Positions 7,638 through 15,052 of a DNA stretch of 64,000 nucleotides are shown in pieces. A program made the position numbers and the translations under genes. The stretch is from Jonesia quinghaiensis DSM 15701. Lineage in GTDB: Bacteria > Actinomycetota > Actinomycetes > Actinomycetales > Cellulomonadaceae. Positions within the stretch are counted from its first letter, which is position 1. Each line of letters opens with the position of its first letter. The stretch is from assembly GCF_000423205.1 (NCBI RefSeq), contig NZ_AUHN01000004.1, forward strand, positions 372,001 to 436,000, given 5' to 3'. A model generated the notes under the pieces. That model searched no databases and was not told the DNA's origin. It saw only the letters and a list, made by a program, of their open reading frames with translations.

Positions 7638-7994
7638 ATGTACATGGCAGCCATTCAGATGTTCTCTGAGCGTTATCCACAACGAACACTCTGTCCACAA
7701 CCGGTGTCAGTCGCTTTTTGGAAGGATGATGTTGATGATGACCGGGTGTTTGACCCGATGATTTATGACGCGATGCGTGAGTTTGCTACGCGGATTAGTG
7801 GTCAGTATGTTGCATGGAAGCGTGAGGCGAAGACCACTGAGGAAGCTGAGCATTGGCAGCGTGAAATGCTTCGTTTCAATGCTGAAGTGCGGGCTGTTGA
7901 TCACCGCAGTAAGTCTGCGATTGAAGCCAAGCGTGCGGAGTTGCGCGAGCTGTGGGCTTCCTTGCCGGTTGACGCTCCGAAGTTTGCTGCATGA
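7638..7994 (+). CDS. Hypothetical helical protein, second copy
   Basis: A homologue of the minus-strand gene at 5620: DDDRVF.P.IY.AMRE.ATRISG.YVAW..., then an almost identical tail IEAKRAELRELWASLPVD. The homologous part begins near 7729. The start codon is unclear: the strong site GGAAGG (7721-7726) precedes ATGs in the wrong frame, and the in-frame ATG at 7638 lacks a good ribosome-binding site. A one-base change may have separated the original start from the frame. Its stop overlaps the next small frame by four bases (ATGA). Function unknown. Confidence 0.5.
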   Translation: MYMAAIQMFSERYPQRTLCPQPVSVAFWKDDVDDDRVFDPMIYDAMREFATRISGQYVAWKREAKTTEEAEHWQREMLRFNAEVRAVDHRSKSAIEAKRAELRELWASLPVDAPKFAA

Positions 7995-8053
7995 GCGGGA
8001 AGTTGGACCTAGAAGAGTTACGTCAGCGTTTTGAAACGAAAGTATGGCCGTGA
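7991..8053 (+). CDS. 20-codon frame translationally coupled to the preceding gene
   Basis: ATG at 7991 overlaps the preceding stop as ATGA. The 20-residue product is charged (K, E, R) and helical and matches nothing I know. A following GTG frame starts on its own stop codon and leads into the broken HTH gene. It may be the damaged start of that gene rather than a real peptide. Confidence 0.3.
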   Translation: MSGKLDLEELRQRFETKVWP

Positions 8054-8093
8054 ACAAATTCAGCTCGTATTTTGATCAAGTAAGGGAGCGATC

Positions 8094-8189
8094 ATGGATA
8101 TTCCAGTCGAGGCTGTTGCTATGCGGAAGGCTAACTCTAGGCGCGAGATTGCGGATCTGGACTGTAGCAGGAGCGTGCGGAATCGATGA
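8094..8189 (+). pseudogene. N-terminal fragment of a broken HTH-type gene
   Basis: A 31-codon frame with a good site (AGGGAG, seven bases before the ATG). The segment VAMRKANSRREIADL looks like the first helices of a helix-turn-helix. The frame then changes and stops, overlapping by four bases the gene at 8186, whose product looks like the C-terminal part of the same protein type. The GTG frame from 8050 may be the true start, shifted by one base near 8090. I read 8050-8458 as one gene broken by frameshift and deletion. Confidence 0.4.
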
Positions 8190-8458
8190 CTAAACCAGTG
8201 GAAGGGTTCTCGGGGGCTGACCCGTATGAGATTTGTGAGCGGTATGCGGCTGGTCTGATTAGTCGTGACCAGCTCGTGGATGAACTGACCCGGTGGGAAT
8301 ACACCCCGAATGCTCGCACTGAGAGTTTGGTCGATGATCTGATCATCAACAAACCTGGATCCGTCGCTGATCTGGAGCGTGCATTGCGTCGTGGGCTTAT
8401 CGAAGCTGAACTCTATGAGGAAATCGGCGATCGCCGTGAAGCTCAGAACATCGCTTGA
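8186..8458 (+). CDS. Island protein with ERYAAGL motif (C-terminal part of an HTH-type family)
   Basis: A 90-residue soluble protein. The core YEICERYAAGLISRDQ...ELTRW is repeated in the gene at 8513 (LCQRYAAGLLSRDE...LSEW), and both end with a helical segment containing IEAELYEE or IDDAMYEE. In the neighbour a helix-turn-helix precedes this core; here it survives only as the fragment at 8094-8189. The gene may still be translated by coupling (ATGA overlap). Role unknown; it lies in the Fic/antitoxin island. Confidence 0.5.
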   Translation: MTKPVEGFSGADPYEICERYAAGLISRDQLVDELTRWEYTPNARTESLVDDLIINKPGSVADLERALRRGLIEAELYEEIGDRREAQNIA

Positions 8459-8512
8459 AGGAACTCTCAAACACTCCGTTAGACACACACTGTAAAGAAG
8501 GTTCGTGGCACA

Positions 8513-8851
8513 TTGATTGAAGCCGAGTTGACCGAAACGCTGGGAATCTCGCAGCCGGCAGTAGCGAAGGCACTAAAAGCTTGTGAGTCGACGCCGGATG
8601 TACGTGAACTGTTTGCTGCTGGCAGCGCCATGGAACTTTGCCAACGTTACGCTGCAGGGCTGTTGAGTCGTGATGAAACTGTGCGTCAACTCAGCGAATG
8701 GCCCTTTGGCCCGTACCATCCAGCGAACGAATTCGGCGAACACGAGCAGGACCAAAGCAACGTATTCATGCAAGTCGAGTTGGCAGCAGATTTCGGCTTG
8801 ATTGATGATGCGATGTATGAAGAAGTCGTCCAGCGCCGTATGCCTGGTTAG
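8513..8851 (+). CDS. HTH-containing island protein, second copy, probably 5'-truncated
   Basis: A 112-residue frame from TTG at 8513, homologous to the gene at 8186 through its RYAAGL.SRDE core. It begins inside what looks like a helix-turn-helix (LTETLGISQPAVAKALKA). The frame is open upstream only to a TAG at 8480, so the first helix is incomplete and no convincing start or ribosome-binding site is seen. It is either a DNA-binding antitoxin-like protein or a truncated duplicate. It is preceded by a short spacer and followed by an unrelated membrane protein gene. Confidence 0.45.
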   Translation: MIEAELTETLGISQPAVAKALKACESTPDVRELFAAGSAMELCQRYAAGLLSRDETVRQLSEWPFGPYHPANEFGEHEQDQSNVFMQVELAADFGLIDDAMYEEVVQRRMPG

Positions 8852-8968
8852 GGTGACGAGGTCTACTGGTGTTCAACGCCATCAGCGCGCGAGCGTCACC
8901 ATCTAGCGCCGCGCTGCGGCATGGGCGCGGCACGGCTATACCTGACCCTCACCGTTAGAGTGGGCAGT

Positions 8969-9427
8969 GTGAAAATCCTCTTGCGATGGATGTTGGGCGG
9001 CGCGCTTGTTCCGCTTGGGGTCGTCCTAGTTTTCTTTATCCCCGTTCTGATTGCAGAAGGGTTAAACGCGGTGCCCACAAATCTCGGAATACTCATGCTC
9101 ACTATGAGCACCCTGGTTCCCACCGGGCTGTTCTTCGGCTTCATTTTCGGCTTAATAGATATAAAGCTCAGAGCGTATGTTTTGGGTGCAGAGGTCGAAG
9201 CACGCCGGAAGCGTGTGGTTGTTGCTGCTGCTTCTTTCTTTCTGTTTCTTTTCATCGCGATATTGACGATTTCTATCGTCACCGCCCTTGACGGTTTTAG
9301 TTTCGAATCCATCGTGTTCCATAGCCCCTTGGCGCTCATCACCTCTATCGTTGCTAGTGTTTTAAGTTACGTATATTACGCGCGAATCGCCCGAGCGGAC
9401 GTCACCGCAAGCATTCCAGCGGAATAA
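8969..9427 (+). CDS. Hypothetical four-helix membrane protein
   Basis: A 152-residue protein with about four membrane helices (near 5-28, 40-62, 85-110 and 120-143). A basic, charged loop (EVEARRKR) follows helix 2. The GTG at 8969 is preferred because the hydrophobic segment begins at once; an upstream ATG at 8921 adds 16 residues. I do not recognise a family. It lies between the toxin-antitoxin pieces and the orphan antitoxin. Confidence 0.5.
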   Translation: MKILLRWMLGGALVPLGVVLVFFIPVLIAEGLNAVPTNLGILMLTMSTLVPTGLFFGFIFGLIDIKLRAYVLGAEVEARRKRVVVAAASFFLFLFIAILTISIVTALDGFSFESIVFHSPLALITSIVASVLSYVYYARIARADVTASIPAE

Positions 9428-9490
9428 TTTGTTTTTCGTGGAGCGAGCAAACTTACTTTCCATCAGGCTGAGCGGACGTGGGGTGATTTC

Positions 9491-9694
9491 ATGAACGACT
9501 CAATACAACGCACACCACAGTTCACCGAAGAACAAGCCGCCGAGAGGTTAGCTTTCGCTGACGCAGCGTTAGGGGCCGCAGGCCACCAAGTCACTGACCC
9601 ATACCTAAACGAGATCACTGTTCAGTTTGCTCGTGGTGAGATCACCATCGAAGAAGCCAGCGAACTGGGCGATCGGCACATCCTCGGCCGTTAA
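9491..9694 (+). CDS. Orphan VbhA-like antitoxin
   Basis: A 67-residue paralogue, about 66% identical by eye (44 of 67 positions), of the antitoxin at 6651, with the same AADRLAFA/AAERLAFA, ALGAAGH.VTDPYL and tail ARGEI...ELG.RHI. The ATG follows GGGGTG at good spacing. No Fic gene follows; the next gene is unrelated. It may be left over from a duplicated module or act as a spare antitoxin against the Fic protein 2 kb upstream. Confidence 0.65.
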   Translation: MNDSIQRTPQFTEEQAAERLAFADAALGAAGHQVTDPYLNEITVQFARGEITIEEASELGDRHILGR

Positions 9695-9788
9695 AACACG
9701 TGACACGTCAAGAAACCTCCCAAAGAAGGATCGTCCAGCACGGCCAGGTACGCCGAAAACTTAGAGGTCTAGATAGACGCCTAGTTCG

Positions 9789-10217
9789 TTGAATGATCTT
9801 GAGCGCACAACGGTAGATTGCCATAAAGTTTCAATTGTGGAGCCGACCAGTCTTGTTGTCATGCCGACGTGTGACCTGATTTTTGCTGACGGCGAGGAAT
9901 ACCTCTTTGTTCGCGTGGGCATGGAAAGGTTCGACTCGACTTGGGGGTTGTGGCTCAAAACTGCACCGGATAGTTATGAACTCATCCTCGGCCCCGTTAG
10001 CGGTTATATGCCGGTTGAAGAAGGGTTTGAGCGGCTAGGTACCAGCAAGTGGCACTTCACGCAAAAAGGTATCGAGACTCCTGGGACCTTACCCTTGGAC
10101 GAGTACACACGTGATCGTTACATCAAGTACTCGCGACCACGTGGCACGCGACGACAGATCGTGGTTCCACGTTCTCACTGGTATCTACTGATCCCAGAAT
10201 TCTTGCGGCACAGGTGA
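9789..10217 (+). CDS. Hypothetical protein
   Basis: A 142-residue soluble protein with a TTG start at 9789. It has a beta-rich N-terminal half (LVVMPTCDLIFADGEEYLF) and a basic C-terminal region ending SHWYLLIPEFLRHR. No family or catalytic motif is recognised and no clear ribosome-binding site precedes the TTG. It sits between the orphan antitoxin and the HicAB pair, so it belongs to the accessory region. Confidence 0.4.
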   Translation: MNDLERTTVDCHKVSIVEPTSLVVMPTCDLIFADGEEYLFVRVGMERFDSTWGLWLKTAPDSYELILGPVSGYMPVEEGFERLGTSKWHFTQKGIETPGTLPLDEYTRDRYIKYSRPRGTRRQIVVPRSHWYLLIPEFLRHR

Positions 10218-10442
10218 GAATTCCATCAACTATCGGAAGCGCTACCTCTTATCGGGGAAACAGATTGTATTCTGCGCATGCGCGCCTATGACTAGGACAC
10301 AAAAGCGGCGGGGACCCACCACTTTTTACGTTGCTAGAACGTTGGGGGAATGTCTAGGGAGGTAAGCGCACTGTCCACCTCGTTCATTGTGAATGGTTGC
10401 TGTGGTGGCGCGTGCAGTGATCGCCCCTAGCATGGCGCAATA

Positions 10443-10458
10443 GTATCAATAGTGATAC
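10443..10458. promoter_or_regulatory. Probable HicAB operator
   Basis: Perfect inverted repeat GTATCA-ATAG-TGATAC, ending ten bases before the HicA start. HicB antitoxins commonly bind such palindromes and repress their own operon. That it is used here is inferred from position. Confidence 0.55.
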
Positions 10459-10467
10459 CGTGTGGGT

Positions 10468-10716
10468 ATGACTTCAGTGCCTCGCCTCGTTGAGAAGATG
10501 CGCAATAATCCGAAAGGGGTCAGCTTCTTAGACTTGGTGAAAGTCTGTGAATCGTATTTTGGGCCAGCACGCCAAAGTGGTAGTTCGCACAAGGTATACA
10601 GAACACCTTGGCAAGGAGACCCGCGTGTCAATATCCAAAATGATCACGGCAAGGCCAAGCCTTACCAGGTCAAACAGGTGCTGAACGCGATTGCGAAAAT
10701 GGAAGGAGAGCGGTGA
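10468..10716 (+). CDS. hicA: HicA-family mRNA interferase toxin
   Basis: An 82-residue protein with the small double-stranded-RNA-binding-like fold of HicA. The signature GSSHKVYRTP (about residues 35-44) contains the catalytic histidine, and HGKAKPYQVKQVL near the C-terminus matches the family helix. HicA cleaves mRNA independently of the ribosome. The ATG at 10468 is chosen; an in-frame GTG lies two codons upstream. No strong ribosome-binding site is seen, so the start may be nearly leaderless behind the operator. The antitoxin gene follows with an overlapping stop/start. Confidence 0.82.
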   Translation: MTSVPRLVEKMRNNPKGVSFLDLVKVCESYFGPARQSGSSHKVYRTPWQGDPRVNIQNDHGKAKPYQVKQVLNAIAKMEGER

Positions 10717-11051
10717 TGACGAATGTAGAGCACTACACCTACCGTGTGCGGTGGTCAGCTGAAGATGAAGCGTGCGTTGCAACGGTGGCGGAGTTTCCAT
10801 CCTTGTCGTGGATCGCTGAGACATCTGTTGAAGCGACTCAGGGTATTCGTGATCTTGTCATCGGTGTCCTTGAAGATATGGAACAGACCGGAGAGACCCC
10901 ACCGCAACCATTTGGAGAACGCTCTTATTCAGGCAATTTCATGGTCCGTGTCCCACCGGAACTACACCGACAACTTGCCATCGAAGCAGCTGAGCAAAAC
11001 GTTTCTCTCAACCGACTCGCCACTACACGACTAGTTGGCACACGCAACTAA
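10716..11051 (+). CDS. hicB: HicB-family antitoxin
   Basis: A 111-residue protein. The N-terminal half (YTYRVRWSAEDE...ATVAEFPSLS) is the partly degraded RNase H-like HicB fold that binds the toxin. The C-terminal part (FMVRVPPELHRQLAIEA...VSLNRLAT.RL) is a ribbon-helix-helix DNA-binding domain for autoregulation. GGAAGGAGAG lies just upstream. The ATG shares its A with the toxin's TGA, so translation is coupled. Confidence 0.85.
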   Translation: MTNVEHYTYRVRWSAEDEACVATVAEFPSLSWIAETSVEATQGIRDLVIGVLEDMEQTGETPPQPFGERSYSGNFMVRVPPELHRQLAIEAAEQNVSLNRLATTRLVGTRN

Positions 11052-11099
11052 CGTAAAGATGATGAGTTGATCTTCACGATCAAGAACGCTGTATGTCAA

Positions 11100-11903
11100 T
11101 TATGAGTGCGGCGCTTGAGGCCACCACCCTTGGTAAAGAGAAGTGTGGGCTTGTTTGGACAATGCGCCCCACCGGTCGGCCCATGCTGCCCTAACCTCCG
11201 ATGGCGGCCAAGGGACGGCCCGAAGCTCTAGGGGCAGGAGCGGGTCCTCGCGGATAGCCTGTTCGAGCGCATCTGCAAGCAGGAGCATACGCACAACAAC
11301 GGGGATGTCAGTGGCTGAGGCATCTCGATTGATCGCTTCAGCGAGTGGTGAGTAGGCGGCAATGGTGGGTTTGCTTGGCCATAGCGCCTCAGCTATGCTT
11401 CGCGGTTCTGCTATTCCTCGAACCTCGAGGTCACCTGTTGACGCTGTTGACAGGTAGCGCCGCGCATCCTGTGGGAGTTCGGCAACTATGTCATGAGGGG
11501 TCACGTAAAGGCTGGTTGAGATAGCGACCGCGCCTAATTCGTAGAGTTCGCGACGCAACGTGTCGCGCACTGCCCGCTCACGCTCTGGGGCAGTCACGGC
11601 AATCAACCGCCACCGCCCATCCCACAGCACTCCGCCCGCATCTTGGGCATATGCGAGGGTCAGGCTCTCCCGATCACGTTCTAGTCGTCTGCGGCCGTTG
11701 TTGGTGAGGGTAAGTGATCCAGCACGGCCACGCCCTGTCTGCTCGATATCGCCACTGGAAACCATGCGTCGGATTGCGAGCCGGATTGGCTGGTCAGCGA
11801 TACCTGCGAGATTGGCGGTGTCGTAGATGTCCGCCAGTGGCACACTCCCAGCAAAAGGGAGGAAAGCTTCGATGACGGTTCTCGGAGAGAGGCGTGCCGC
11901 CAT
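11100..11903 (-). CDS. PaaX-like transcriptional regulator
   Basis: A 267-residue protein. An N-terminal winged helix (about residues 15-75, with AIRRMVSSGDIEQTGRGRAG) is followed by the long PaaX-type middle domain with W.GRWRLI and a C-terminal helical part with DPLLPLELRAVPWP, near the family's DP.LP..LLP..WPG. PaaX proteins repress phenylacetate catabolism by sensing the CoA ester, but no paa genes are present here. It is divergent from the hydrolase gene at 11989 with an 85-bp gap, so that gene is its most likely target. Confidence 0.85.
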   Translation of the reverse strand: MAARLSPRTVIEAFLPFAGSVPLADIYDTANLAGIADQPIRLAIRRMVSSGDIEQTGRGRAGSLTLTNNGRRRLERDRESLTLAYAQDAGGVLWDGRWRLIAVTAPERERAVRDTLRRELYELGAVAISTSLYVTPHDIVAELPQDARRYLSTASTGDLEVRGIAEPRSIAEALWPSKPTIAAYSPLAEAINRDASATDIPVVVRMLLLADALEQAIREDPLLPLELRAVPWPPSEVRAAWADRWGALSKQAHTSLYQGWWPQAPHS

Positions 11904-11988
11904 CAGCCAACCGTTCGCTTTATCTCGGTTCGATCTTCATCCATGTTGTCATCTCCCATACCCCAAATCTATCGCATAGACTACGAAC

Positions 11989-13008
11989 GTGCGCAAGGAG
12001 AAACGTAAGGGTGTTGTGGCAACACTCATTGGCATCGTCACGGTGACAGTGATCCTTGCCTGCATCACCCTGGCCGGCAACAACTATCGCTTCGACCAGA
12101 GATCTATAACCGTCCCCGGGCCCGAAGGAGATCTCGCCGGTGTCCTCACACTGCCACCAGACGGCACTGCTCGCGGACTCGTCGTGATGGTCCACGGCGA
12201 CGGCCCCGTCGAGGCGACACAACAAGGTCTCTACTCTCCATGGTTTGAGGGCGCAGCTGACGCCGGTTTCGCCACGCTCTCCTGGAGCAAACCAGGCATC
12301 GGAGGTTCAGGCGGAGACTGGCTCACACAGTCCATGGAAGACCGGGCTACGGAGGTCTCGGCTGCGATCGACTGGGCACACACACAAAGCGACATCCCCA
12401 CCAGCACAATCGTGCTGTGGGGGGCGAGCCAAGCCGGTTGGGTCCTTCCTAAAGTCACCCGTGAACGCAACGACATTGACGGCGTCGTGGCAGTCAGCCC
12501 CGCTATCAACTGGCTCCGCCAAGGCCGCTACAACCTTCTTGCCGAGCTTGAGCACAACGGCGCAAACACTGAAGAACGAGAGGCCGCCATTGAGGAGAGC
12601 GACCACACGCGCAGGCTCCTCGAACGCGGAGCCTCGTATGAGGAGTACATCGCATCAACAGGGAGCGCTACTCCCATGACAGAAGCGCGCTGGGCATTCG
12701 TACATCGGAACGTCATGTCCGACGCGACAGCCGACCTTATCGCTTCTGCCGCCAAACCGATTCCCGTGCACCTCATGCTTGGCACACACGACCGCAATGT
12801 TGACGTCGCGGAAACTGAAGCGACATACCAATCGATCTTCGACTCTTCGCTGACGATCACCCGCTTCGATGCAGCCCATTCCCTCGCACGCCCCGTCATG
12901 GAAGACAACGATGTTGTTGGAATCTTCACTGGCACGGTGTGGCCTCGCACCCTTCTCGCCCCAGGTGTCATCGACGACTACACAGCGTTTCTCGCGCGCA
13001 TTCCGTAG
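11989..13008 (+). CDS. Membrane-anchored alpha/beta hydrolase
   Basis: A 339-residue protein. One N-terminal membrane helix (about 9-30) should leave the catalytic domain outside. The oxyanion region VMVHGDGP (about 66-73), the nucleophile elbow WGASQAGW (serine near residue 146) and the late histidine in DAAHSL (near 299) make a standard triad, with an aspartate in GTHDRN. It resembles the dienelactone hydrolase/BAAT-like esterases that act on small esters or peptides. GTG at 11989 is used. A site AAGGAG lies inside the first codons, so a GTG at 12013 or 12016 could also serve. It is probably controlled by the divergent PaaX-like regulator. Confidence 0.8.
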   Translation: MRKEKRKGVVATLIGIVTVTVILACITLAGNNYRFDQRSITVPGPEGDLAGVLTLPPDGTARGLVVMVHGDGPVEATQQGLYSPWFEGAADAGFATLSWSKPGIGGSGGDWLTQSMEDRATEVSAAIDWAHTQSDIPTSTIVLWGASQAGWVLPKVTRERNDIDGVVAVSPAINWLRQGRYNLLAELEHNGANTEEREAAIEESDHTRRLLERGASYEEYIASTGSATPMTEARWAFVHRNVMSDATADLIASAAKPIPVHLMLGTHDRNVDVAETEATYQSIFDSSLTITRFDAAHSLARPVMEDNDVVGIFTGTVWPRTLLAPGVIDDYTAFLARIP

Positions 13009-13275
13009 CCCCCATAAATAACGTGCGCGATCCCAAGAATGCCGATGCGCGGGCGGCCAGCATGCCACGCAGCAGTTGCCGCCAATATGAAGGCCGACCA
13101 ACCCGCATGCGCGGAACCAGGTTCAGATTCTTATACATCAGGCTGTATTCCCGTTGAAATATCCAATATGGTGGTTTCAGTTTGCCTTGCGCTTTACATG
13201 AATAGAACGACTTTGGTGTGAGCTCCGCGCAACGACATGGGCACCCTTCGATCCAGGACAAGGAACGGCAATTTT

Positions 13276-13836
13276 ATGACTACCTCAAAGGTATTTCCTG
13301 TTATAGCTTGCCTTGTGAGCGCTCTTTTACTGACAAGTTGCAGCGGACAAGCAGCACCTGAATCGGAAAGCTCCACCTCGCCCACACCTGATGGAACGAA
13401 AACACCTACCGTGGTTCTGGATTACGTTGAAGAACCCGAAGACGAAGAAGAACCATCCCCACCTCCCATCGAGCCGGACCGTTCCCTCATGAAAAAAATG
13501 TCATGCGACGCGTTCGAACCCGAAGCACCCGAGGAGATCAACTTCAGATTCGGCAACTACACGCGTTCCACCCAGGTCAAGGTAGGCGAAGGCCTCATCC
13601 CCGGAGAGGAGTGGTGGATCGTCGCCTTTGAACTACCAGCAGATGATTCAAGGGACGCAGGAGTACGATCATTTCTGACCACCGAGCCAGGGCCCCCCAT
13701 CCCATACGTGTCATGGATCGAAATTGGAGATGATGACCCGTGGGGACCAGTCGAATGGTCACGTAAGAAACTAGTAGTCGCTGAATCAGCGTTAACCAAA
13801 GCACATGAATGCTTAGGCGCTAAACCAGAAGAGTAG
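13276..13836 (+). CDS. Putative lipoprotein
   Basis: A 186-residue protein with a lipoprotein signal peptide; the lipobox LLTSC places the lipidated cysteine at about residue 22. A long acidic, proline-rich linker (PEDEEEPSPPP) follows, then a compact domain of about 110 residues with WWIVAFELP and two cysteines. The start is the ATG at 13276 rather than the in-frame ATG at 13237, because the signal peptide begins there. No family is recognised. The preceding 270 bases contain no supported gene. Confidence 0.6.
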   Translation: MTTSKVFPVIACLVSALLLTSCSGQAAPESESSTSPTPDGTKTPTVVLDYVEEPEDEEEPSPPPIEPDRSLMKKMSCDAFEPEAPEEINFRFGNYTRSTQVKVGEGLIPGEEWWIVAFELPADDSRDAGVRSFLTTEPGPPIPYVSWIEIGDDDPWGPVEWSRKKLVVAESALTKAHECLGAKPEE

Positions 13837-13890
13837 AGCACTCACAGCGTCTTGCCTTCAGGCCTAGCACTGCGGGCGCTAGAAAGTCGG

Positions 13891-13965
13891 ATGGGAACAT
13901 TCTGGAAGTTTCTGCTCGCCGCTGGCGTCATCACCAACCTATTATTCGTTTTTCGAATGTTTTAA
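13891..13965 (+). CDS. Possible 24-residue membrane peptide
   Basis: ATG at 13891 opens a 24-codon frame whose product is one hydrophobic helix (FLLAAGVITNLLFVF) with basic ends. The site before it (AAGTCGG) is weak. Such peptides occur as type I toxins or small membrane regulators, but nothing else here supports either role. The hairpin ATTCG-TTTTT-CGAAT overlaps its 3' end. Confidence 0.25.
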   Translation: MGTFWKFLLAAGVITNLLFVFRMF

Positions 13966-13990
13966 AAGAAAACCTAGTACATTGGTGAAC

Positions 13991-14437
13991 ATGGCTGATT
14001 ATCCTGTGGCACACAGTCTTGGACGTATCGATATCGTCACACTCAACCACACGCCGGCTTTGAGCCGGGACGTGAACAATGACCTCGCAGCCGTACAATC
14101 CGCATGGCCGGAGTTCGAGGGTATGTTCGATTCGCTCCAAGGGCGGAAGATGATGGGTTTGATCTACAATGAGTTTTATCGGATGGCCACGATTCGTCTA
14201 GAGCGCGACCGAGACAACACGCCTGCTCTGGACGAGACCCTGATCCCCGGCGGGAAATATCTCCGGCTCAGGCTTCGTGGGGATGCGCCAGCGGTCTACG
14301 AGAAGATTGCCCCCGCATTCGAAGAACTCTTTCGGAGAGCGGACCACGACGCAGAGCGACCTCACATTGAGCACTACCGTCGCGAAGGCGAAGTGGATTG
14401 CCTTGTACCCATCATCACAAACAACCAAGCAAGTTAG
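13991..14437 (+). CDS. GyrI-like small-molecule-binding protein
   Basis: A 148-residue protein resembling the effector-binding domain found alone in GyrI/SOUL-like proteins and at the C-terminus of MerR- and AraC-type regulators. The pattern MGLIYNE, LIPGGKYLRLRLRGD and a C-terminal ...VDCLVPI fits this fold. It lacks a DNA-binding domain, so it may bind drugs or block another protein. The ATG at 13991 is preferred; TTG and GTG codons precede it in frame. No neighbour indicates the ligand. Confidence 0.65.
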   Translation: MADYPVAHSLGRIDIVTLNHTPALSRDVNNDLAAVQSAWPEFEGMFDSLQGRKMMGLIYNEFYRMATIRLERDRDNTPALDETLIPGGKYLRLRLRGDAPAVYEKIAPAFEELFRRADHDAERPHIEHYRREGEVDCLVPIITNNQAS

Positions 14438-14580
14438 GCATGCCGAGAGATATCTCAGTGCTCATGGCACTCTCCAAGACAAACGAGTGTAACGGTACAC
14501 GCAACCGACTCTCAGGAACACATCGGGTTATCGGGTTGCAAAATTCCTCACATTACTGTGGCATTTTGGGGGTGCACAAC

Positions 14581-14757
14581 ATGAATATGCGATTTATTGT
14601 TCGGCTTCTCATTGCACTGGGATTCATTGCGCTCGGAACCTCATGGATTTTCGGTCCGGGGACAATGGGCCCCGGCATTGGCACAATTATCGTGGGGGTT
14701 GGGCTTGGTGCAAGTTCCGTCTACCTCTACCGCCGTCAAGATCGCCCAACTAAATAG
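14581..14757 (+). CDS. Small two-helix membrane protein
   Basis: A 58-residue protein with two hydrophobic segments separated by a Gly/Pro turn (SWIFGPGTMGPGIG) and a basic C-terminal tail (YRRQDRPTK). GGGGG seven bases before the ATG supports the start. No family is recognised. It precedes the catalase leader but seems to be a separate unit because a stem-loop lies between them. Confidence 0.5.
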   Translation: MNMRFIVRLLIALGFIALGTSWIFGPGTMGPGIGTIIVGVGLGASSVYLYRRQDRPTK

Positions 14758-14840
14758 CCCTTGCTGCATACGCACCTCAACGCGCTGGCAAAAACGTACG
14801 CGCCGGCATCACCCCCATTGCCCCGCCAATAGGAGCAACC

Positions 14841-14893
14841 CGATGCGTCACCACACAAACACCCCACGTGCAACAACGCATCGGGGTGTTTGT
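14841..14893 (+). terminator. Strong stem-loop with a crossing alternative pairing upstream of catalase
   Basis: ACAAACACCCC (14855-14865) pairs perfectly with GGGGTGTTTGT (14883-14893), an 11-bp stem that probably ends the upstream membrane-protein transcript. CGATGCGT (14841-14848) can instead pair with ACGCATCG (14876-14883). The two stems share one base and cross each other, so they compete or form a pseudoknot. It lies 160 bases before the catalase ATG. Confidence 0.5.
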
Positions 14894-15052
14894 TCAACAG
14901 GAAACCCTGACACCTCACGCGTAGGGTGGCGGTTGACAGAGGGGGACACTGTCGGAACCGCACCACGATTTCCACAGTAATTTTCGTATCGTAGGCTCCG
15001 CAGCGATTCGTCGACCCCGTCACCAGAGCACCGCACACTGTGAGGAGCAGCA

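Noticed and set aside
13009-13236. Remnant gene on the minus strand between hydrolase and lipoprotein
   Set aside because: A stretch reads like a membrane segment, but the match is short, frame-dependent and not tied to any family.
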